Below are positions 6,557-11,124 of a stretch of 11,124 nt of DNA, in pieces. The position numbers and the translations under genes are program-made. Origin of the DNA: CAZQCI01 sp964592255 (GTDB lineage: Bacteria > UBA10199 > SBBF01); the NCBI GenBank assembly GCA_964592255.1, contig CAZQCI010000071.1:1-11124 (forward strand), read 5' to 3'. A model generated the notes under the pieces. It saw nothing but the letters and a program-made list of their open reading frames with translations. It had not been told where the DNA came from and ran no database searches. The first letter of the stretch is position 1. Every line of letters begins with the position of its first letter.

Positions 6557-6606
6557 GTTGAGCGATAAATCTTCATAGGGCACTCAAAAAGTCATCCCCT
6601 ACCAAT

Positions 6607-6637
6607 AAAAAAGGCAGGCCTCATGGCCTGCCTTTTT
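6607..6637. terminator. bidirectional Rho-independent terminator
   Basis: GGCAGGCC (6613-6620) pairs perfectly with GGCCTGCC (6625-6632) around a TCAT loop. An A-run lies on the left and five Ts on the right, so it works on both strands. It separates the convergent SDR gene and the small secreted-protein gene. Confidence 0.9.
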
Positions 6638-6661
6638 GAGATACCCTTATTCCTTTAAAAA

Positions 6662-6928
6662 CTAGTTCGCCTTACCACTAACAATGGTGATAGTGCCACC
6701 ATCGTTCACTTTAGCGCTGCTGTTGGTGCCTTTGATGGTCACTTCACAAGGGCCTTTGCCAATGCTGCGGCTTACATTCGCATCGATACTGGTTTGTACG
6801 GTACCACTGCTACATTCCGTAGTAATATCGTGTTTAGAGCTATCTTTGTTGACTAAGGTCACATTGGCCATAGCCACGGAAGATAAAGCGGTTACAGTTA
6901 AAACAAAGGCAAGAATGGATTTTTTCAT
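6662..6928 (-). CDS. small secreted protein with a cysteine pair
   Basis: The 88-residue product starts with a textbook Sec signal peptide (KK, then a hydrophobic core, then SSVAMA with cleavage likely after Ala21). The mature part is about 67 residues and rich in Thr, Ser, Val and Asn, with alternating beta-type patterns. C39 and C61 are its only cysteines and probably form a disulfide. GGTITIVSGK near the C-terminus reads as a final beta strand, so a small beta-sandwich is likely. I recognise no named domain. The ribosome site GGAG is well placed. Its leader contains the hppA terminator hairpin, so transcription depends on read-through or on a promoter inside the hppA end. A bidirectional terminator follows. 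It is probably abundant and periplasmic; function is unknown. Confidence 0.8.
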   Translation of the reverse strand: MKKSILAFVLTVTALSSVAMANVTLVNKDSSKHDITTECSSGTVQTSIDANVSRSIGKGPCEVTIKGTNSSAKVNDGGTITIVSGKAN

Positions 6929-6960
6929 AAAATCTCCTATGGAAGAAAGTTAAAGTTAAA

Positions 6961-6993
6961 AAAAAGGCCCCTTCAAAACAAAGGGGCCTTTTT
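6961..6993 (-). terminator. Rho-independent terminator after the pyrophosphatase gene
   Basis: On either strand AAAAAGGCCCCTT and AAGGGGCCTTTTT form a strong stem with a 7-nt loop and a T-run. It lies 30 bp after the pyrophosphatase stop and only about 20 bp before the Shine-Dalgarno site of the next minus-strand gene, so it also sits in that gene's leader. Confidence 0.85.
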
Positions 6994-7022
6994 AAAAACG
7001 TCAGTTCTGATTAAAGGATCTT

Positions 7023-9446
7023 TTATTTTTCAGCCGGAATTCTCATTCCGTAGAAAGAACGGTAAACAAAAAACAAGGCCGTCACAAAAAAGACTCCGCC
7101 AATCCACATTTTGGCAGAAGCATTTTGCATGGTCACCGCAATTTCAACAGCAAGAAGACCAAATAACGTGGTGAACTTAATCACTGGGTTTAAAGCCACC
7201 GACGACGTATCCTTGAAAGGATCTCCAACAGTATCACCCACCACGCTGGCGGCATGAAGAGGAGTTCCTTTTTGGCGTAAATCCACTTCAACTACTTTCT
7301 TGGCGTTATCCCAGGCTCCACCCGCATTGGCCATAAAGATCGCTTGGTATAATCCAAAGAAGGCCAACGCCACCAAGTATCCAATGAAGAAGTATGGATC
7401 AAAGAAAGCCAACGCTAAAGCAAAGCAGAAGATGACGATGAAAATATTAACCATCCCCTTTTGCGCATAGACAGTACAGATTTCCACGACTTTTTTGCTG
7501 TCGTTAATGGAAGCCGAGGTACTATCCAATTTAATGTTTTCCTTGATGTAAACCACGGCCCGATAAGCCCCGGTCACAACGGCCTGGGTAGAAGCGCCGG
7601 TAAACCAGTAAATGACAGCACCGCCCATCAGAAGCCCCAACATAATAGGGGCCTCAACCAAGCTTAAGTGGCTGGCCACATTTCCATAAAGTTTTTCCAA
7701 AAGAAGGATGATGCCGAATACCATTGTTGTAGCCCCCACCACTGCGGTTCCGATTAACATCGGCTTGGCTGTGGCCTTAAAGGTATTTCCAGCACCGTCA
7801 CCTTTTTCAAGTGCATGCTTGGCGGAATCGAAATTAGCCGTCACACCAAACTGTTTTTTGATTTCTTCTTTGATGTTGGGGCGTTTTTCAATCAGCGACA
7901 ATTCATAAACAGATTGCGCGTTATCGGTAACAGGACCAAAGCTATCCACGGCAATGGTAACGGGCCCCATGCCCAAAAATCCGAAGGCCACCAACCCGAA
8001 GGCAAAAATGGGAGCCGCAAAAACAAAATCGGCCGGCATGAGAGAGAGCATCGCAGGATTCAGTGACATTTTATAAGAAACGAACATGAGTCCCAAAATC
8101 AACAAACCTTCCCAAAAAGCCGAGAAATTCCCGGCCACCAACCCTGAAAGAATATTGAGAGAGGCTCCTCCTTGACGGGATGAAGTCACCACTTCCTGCA
8201 CATGGCGAGAATTGGTGGAAGTAAATACTTTTGTAAATTCAGGAATCAGTGCTCCAGCCGCCGTCCCGCAGCTGATAATCACCGCCAAGACCCACCATAA
8301 ATCGCCATAACCTTTAAGGAGCAAATGACTCGCCCAGAAAGTCACGCCGATGGAAACAATGGAAGTCAACCAAACGAGATTAGTTAAGGGGTGTTCCAGA
8401 TTAAAATCATCCTTGTTTCCATAAATGGCATGGCTGATGCGGTTGTTCACAACATAAGCAATCAGCGAGGTCAGGATCATGAGGATACGCATGACAAAAA
8501 TCCAGACGATCAATTGACCACATTTAGTAGGATCCCCCACCAAAGCCAACGCCAAGAAAGAAATAAGCGCCACACCGGTCACACCGTAGGTTTCAAAACC
8601 GTCAGCAGTAGGACCGACGCTGTCACCGGCATTATCCCCCGTACAGTCGGCAATAACGCCAGGGTTTTTCGGATCGTCTTCAGGAAGATTAAAAACAATC
8701 TTCATCAAATCGGAACCAATATCGGCAATTTTGGTAAAAATACCACCGCAGATACGGAGCACCGAGGCACCCAACGATTCCCCTACTGCAAATCCGATAA
8801 AACAGGGGCCTGCCAGGTCCAGCGGAAGAAACACAAGGATGCAAATCATGAAAAATAATTCAACACTCACAAGAAGAAGTCCCACGCTCATTCCAGCCTG
8901 AAGAGGGATGGTAAAAACAGCCATGGGTTTTTTGTAGAGAGAAGCAAAAGCGGTACGGGAATTAGCCTTAGTATTGATACGAATACCAAACCATGCCACA
9001 CCGTAGGAACCGAGCACACCCAAAACCGAAGCGAGCAAAATCACCACTACATTTTTAACAGGAGCATGTTGTAACCCACCAAAGTAGTAAGCGATGCAGG
9101 CGCCGATTAAAACCCAAAGAGCCAGAAGGAATTTTCCTTGTTGAAAAAGATAAGTTTTGCAGGTTTCCCAAATGGTTTGAGAAACATCTTCCATGGATTG
9201 ATGAACTGGTTGAGAAGCCGTTTGCTTATATTGAAACAAACCGAAGGCCAATCCGATAACGCAGATCACAAGGCCCCAGTGCATTAATGTTAGACCAGAG
9301 ACAGCCTTACCAAAAAGATCAAAAGAAATTGTACTTAAATCCGGCAACTTGAGATCGGCCTCACCCGCCCAAGCCGAACCGGCCAAAACGAAACTTGTTA
9401 AGCTCACGCTTAAGGTAGTCATCCACAAAGACAGTTTTTTTAACAT
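7023..9446 (-). CDS. hppA: membrane-bound ion-translocating pyrophosphatase
   Basis: This integral inner-membrane pump couples pyrophosphate hydrolysis to H+ (or Na+) export. Signature segments are GGIFTKIADIGSDL, EDDPKNPGVIAD and DNAGDSVGPTAD (about 234-282), DSFGPVTDNAQ (near 501), NAGGAWDNAKK (near 706) and GDTVGDPFKDTS (near 736). They supply the Asp and Lys residues that bind Mg-PPi. In GNTFKATAK (about 553-561) lysine holds the place that is alanine in K+-dependent enzymes, so K+ independence is expected. The VGESLGAS glutamate in helix 6 and the GPTAD wording suggest a divergent bacterial subfamily; ion choice is not settled. The 807-aa length exceeds the common 670-770. The extra N-terminus looks like a signal peptide ending SAWA. 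AAGGAG precedes the ATG at good spacing. A TTGACT box (9553-9558) is a possible -35, without a good -10. Confidence 0.96.
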   Translation of the reverse strand: MLKKLSLWMTTLSVSLTSFVLAGSAWAGEADLKLPDLSTISFDLFGKAVSGLTLMHWGLVICVIGLAFGLFQYKQTASQPVHQSMEDVSQTIWETCKTYLFQQGKFLLALWVLIGACIAYYFGGLQHAPVKNVVVILLASVLGVLGSYGVAWFGIRINTKANSRTAFASLYKKPMAVFTIPLQAGMSVGLLLVSVELFFMICILVFLPLDLAGPCFIGFAVGESLGASVLRICGGIFTKIADIGSDLMKIVFNLPEDDPKNPGVIADCTGDNAGDSVGPTADGFETYGVTGVALISFLALALVGDPTKCGQLIVWIFVMRILMILTSLIAYVVNNRISHAIYGNKDDFNLEHPLTNLVWLTSIVSIGVTFWASHLLLKGYGDLWWVLAVIISCGTAAGALIPEFTKVFTSTNSRHVQEVVTSSRQGGASLNILSGLVAGNFSAFWEGLLILGLMFVSYKMSLNPAMLSLMPADFVFAAPIFAFGLVAFGFLGMGPVTIAVDSFGPVTDNAQSVYELSLIEKRPNIKEEIKKQFGVTANFDSAKHALEKGDGAGNTFKATAKPMLIGTAVVGATTMVFGIILLLEKLYGNVASHLSLVEAPIMLGLLMGGAVIYWFTGASTQAVVTGAYRAVVYIKENIKLDSTSASINDSKKVVEICTVYAQKGMVNIFIVIFCFALALAFFDPYFFIGYLVALAFFGLYQAIFMANAGGAWDNAKKVVEVDLRQKGTPLHAASVVGDTVGDPFKDTSSVALNPVIKFTTLFGLLAVEIAVTMQNASAKMWIGGVFFVTALFFVYRSFYGMRIPAEK

Positions 9447-9582
9447 ATAAAGGGCTCCTTAAATTATCTAGTGTAATAAAATCAATTTGGCAGGAATAGG
9501 TACAATCCCCCCTCAAAAAAGAGAAGTAGCTGGTATTAAAAAACACGCTTTAAGTCAAGAAAGGAATTTGGTAGGGAAAGGT

Positions 9583-10161
9583 ATGAAAACAACTCTTTTT
9601 TCGGTCTTTTTCCTTATTTCGTTCATTTCTTGGGCTCAAGCGGAGGATATTAGCTTATCTCTTCCTTATCATTTTGAGCAATCAATTTGCCCTGTCCCTG
9701 CCTGGAAACAAATCCCGGTTGTTTGGAAAGGGGTCAAAGACAAGCGTGCTACGGCGGAAGTAGGCAAACAGGAAAAAAAAGGAATGATTACAAATACTGT
9801 TTACGCCAATCCTAGCCTGGAAAAGGTATTTGATGAGGCATTAAGAGTCTTATTACCCACCTGCGGCATGAAATTTCAGGATAAGGAAACAGAGGAAACC
9901 CGGAATGTGCATGTGGAAATAGAAGATTTTTCCGCTGGGGTAGAAAAAAAGCTCTTTACCGGCAAAGGGGAAGCCTCCAGCCGTATTGCTATTATTATGG
10001 ATATCAATAACCAAACCACCCAAACAACAGAAGTGGGCTTTACTATCGAATCTAAAAAAGCCCGTTCCAAGAACACCAAACAACTTAAGAAGATATTAGA
10101 CGAACTCTTCTACGAAACGCTCAACCAAATTCCTAAAGCCAAGCAGCTTCAAGGGTTTTAA
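9583..10161 (+). CDS. exported YajG-like protein
   Basis: The start at 9583 is chosen because AGGGAAAGG lies directly upstream and the product begins with a clear signal peptide (KTTLFSVFFLISFISWAQA, cleavage before EDI). The frame stays open back to TTG 9487, but that would bury the signal. The mature part is about 172 aa. It shows a pattern like YajG-type envelope proteins: a strand ending in VKDKRATAEVGK, a helix with SLEKVFDEALRVLLPTCGMKF, then strands VHVEIEDFSAGV and SRIAIIMDINN, then a final amphipathic helix LKKILDELFYETLNQ. YajG proteins are outer-membrane lipoproteins of unknown function, whereas no lipobox cysteine occurs here. Two cysteines (in QSICPVP and PTCGMKF) may pair. It is divergent from hppA and convergent with the tRNA, with a 10-bp gap. 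Confidence 0.65.
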   Translation: MKTTLFSVFFLISFISWAQAEDISLSLPYHFEQSICPVPAWKQIPVVWKGVKDKRATAEVGKQEKKGMITNTVYANPSLEKVFDEALRVLLPTCGMKFQDKETEETRNVHVEIEDFSAGVEKKLFTGKGEASSRIAIIMDINNQTTQTTEVGFTIESKKARSKNTKQLKKILDELFYETLNQIPKAKQLQGF

Positions 10162-10171
10162 ATAAAAAATG

Positions 10172-10246
10172 TCGGGATGACAGGATTTGAACCTGCGACC
10201 TTTCGGTCCCGAACCGAACGCTCTAGCCGGGCTGAGCTACATCCCG
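10172..10246 (-). tRNA. tRNA-Pro (CGG)
   Basis: The minus strand folds as a complete cloverleaf of 75 nt. The acceptor stem is CGGGATG/CATCCCG. The D arm is GCTC/GAGC with a 10-nt loop. The anticodon stem is TTCGG/CCGAA with loop TTCGGGA (anticodon CGG, reading CCG). The variable loop is 5 nt, and the T arm is GCAGG-TTCAAAT-CCTGT, with a G-T pair at its base. The discriminator is A and CCA is not encoded. A T-rich tract follows. Confidence 0.95.
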
Positions 10247-10261
10247 AAATTTCAAAGAGTG

Positions 10262-10290
10262 TTCATAATCCGTTGGAGGGCTCAACTCAA
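10262..10290 (-). promoter_or_regulatory. promoter for tRNA-Pro
   Basis: On the minus strand TTGAGT (10285-10290) and TATGAA (10262-10267) are exactly 17 bp apart, with 4/6 matches each. Predicted initiation falls a few bases upstream of the tRNA 5' end, as expected for a short tRNA leader. Confidence 0.5.
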
Positions 10291-10315
10291 GACAAAAGTG
10301 TTGAAATACCCCTTG

Positions 10316-11122
10316 ATGTCCTTGAAAAATTTAAATAGATTCCTTTTCTCAATGTCTACTTCTTCATCAAACAAACTATTTTTGCTGCTTATTGTTTTTG
10401 CCTCATTCTTGCTTGGCTTACCAACCGCTTACGCCAAAAAAAATGCCTACAAATTGCCTCCTAAAGGAGGGGCCGAAGCGGAGTTAGCTTGGTGTATGCA
10501 AATGGCATCCAAGAAAAAATACGAGGATACCATCAATTGCCTAGAAGCCTTCAAAAGCCGGAACAGAGCCAACGGACAAGCTGCCGAAGCCGAATTGCTC
10601 ATTGCCGATAGTTATTTCCGCAAAAAAGATTATCTGCTGGCTGCCGAAAGCTACAAAGCTTTTATCCAAGACTACCCATCGCATCCTAAAAGCGATTATG
10701 CGTATTACAAATGTGGTCTCTCTTTCTTTAGCCAAACACCCAAGCCTATCGGCCGAGACCAAGAGTATCTTGAAGCTGCATCAAAAAGTTTAGAATCGGT
10801 CGTCAGTTATTTTCCCAATTCACCCTATTACCAATTAGCCAGTGAGCTGTATAACAAGGCCAGACGCAAACAAGCCTTAAAAACTTTCTCCATCGCCCGT
10901 TTTTATTACAAATATGGAGAATACCGAGCGGCTGTCCCACGGTTTGCCGATGTGATCAACACCTATCCCGGCTTAGGCTATGATGAGCAAAGTTTATATT
11001 ATGTTATTGTGTCTTACAAAAAATTGAATCTTAAAGAACAAGCCCTACAAGCCTTAACTCTTTTAGAGCAAAATTTTCCACAAAGCCCATGGCTGAAAAA
11101 AGCCAAGGGAACAGTATCGTAA
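10316..11122 (+). CDS. bamD: BamD-like outer membrane assembly TPR protein
   Basis: BamD is the helical-repeat partner of BamA in the complex that folds outer-membrane beta-barrels. The mature protein is a run of TPR helices. Diagnostic pieces are YLLAAESYKAFIQDYPSHP (106-124), the RDQ at 147-149 followed by a helix, SYFPNSPY (164-171), FYYKYGEYRAAVPRF (197-210), and the closing repeat ending NFPQSPWL (253-260). Length of 256-268 aa matches BamD. Start choice is uncertain: ATG 10316 and ATG 10352 both lack a ribosome site, and a further upstream start would run into the tRNA. The signal segment (LFLLLIVFASFLLGLPTAYA) ends in a type I site before KK, and no lipobox cysteine is present, unlike classical BamD lipoproteins. 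C60 and C75 in the first repeat are unusual. Stop is at 11120-11122, inside the window. Confidence 0.82.
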   Translation: MSLKNLNRFLFSMSTSSSNKLFLLLIVFASFLLGLPTAYAKKNAYKLPPKGGAEAELAWCMQMASKKKYEDTINCLEAFKSRNRANGQAAEAELLIADSYFRKKDYLLAAESYKAFIQDYPSHPKSDYAYYKCGLSFFSQTPKPIGRDQEYLEAASKSLESVVSYFPNSPYYQLASELYNKARRKQALKTFSIARFYYKYGEYRAAVPRFADVINTYPGLGYDEQSLYYVIVSYKKLNLKEQALQALTLLEQNFPQSPWLKKAKGTVS

Positions 11123-11124
11123 AT

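Noticed and set aside
6684..6953. 89-codon plus-strand frame opposite the secreted protein
   Set aside because: The minus-strand frame has a ribosome site and signal peptide; this one is its hydrophobic shadow.
8391..8858. 155-codon open frame antisense to the pyrophosphatase gene
   Set aside because: It lies wholly opposite conserved pyrophosphatase motifs and its product is low-complexity and polar, as expected of a shadow frame.
9487..9582. N-terminal extension of the YajG-like gene from a TTG codon
   Set aside because: ATG 9583 has a good ribosome site and starts a clean signal peptide, which the extension would place internally.
10187..10315. Upstream extension of the BamD-like reading frame
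   Set aside because: It runs antisense through the tRNA-Pro gene and would precede the signal peptide with unrelated sequence.

Overview
The window looks like a piece of chromosome from a Gram-negative, probably free-living bacterium. A BamD-type outer-membrane assembly protein, several Sec-exported proteins and an MscS channel point to a double-membrane cell. Base composition is moderately AT-rich by eye. Gene style and the abundance of small palindromic intergenic repeats recall uncultivated deltaproteobacteria-like lineages, but this is an impression only. No phage, transposase, CRISPR or plasmid genes are visible.

Layout, left to right. A 327-residue all-helical protein of unknown function (49-1032, minus) is followed by a 247-bp divergent intergenic region with a promoter-like box and two symmetric operator-like sites. 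Next are an AurF/CmlI-type diiron oxygenase (1280-2281, plus), an intergenic stretch with a REP-like hairpin and a MITE-like inverted-repeat element, and an MscS mechanosensitive channel (2537-3571, plus). A small multi-pass membrane protein (3593-3826, minus) faces it. Three collinear plus-strand enzymes follow: an Asp-nucleophile alpha/beta hydrolase resembling epoxide hydrolases, an M24 metallopeptidase and a classical SDR. Both gaps between them hold a different hairpin-rich repeat, and the set ends at a strong terminator (6607-6637).

The second half holds a small secreted two-cysteine protein (6662-6928, minus), a membrane-bound pyrophosphatase with an N-terminal signal-peptide-like segment (7023-9446, minus), an exported YajG-like protein (9583-10161, plus), a tRNA-Pro(CGG) gene (10172-10246, minus) and a BamD-like TPR protein (10316-11122, plus).

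The genes are mostly single housekeeping or envelope genes rather than one pathway. Shared themes are envelope and ion homeostasis (MscS, H+/Na+-PPase, BamD, YajG-like) and small-molecule redox or hydrolysis (AurF-like, epoxide-hydrolase-like, SDR). The most distinctive features are four unrelated palindromic elements sitting directly behind stop codons, an AurF-family enzyme whose seven-ligand spacing is intact, and two relatives of classical lipoproteins (BamD and YajG) that lack a lipobox cysteine. I see no convincing new multi-gene system.
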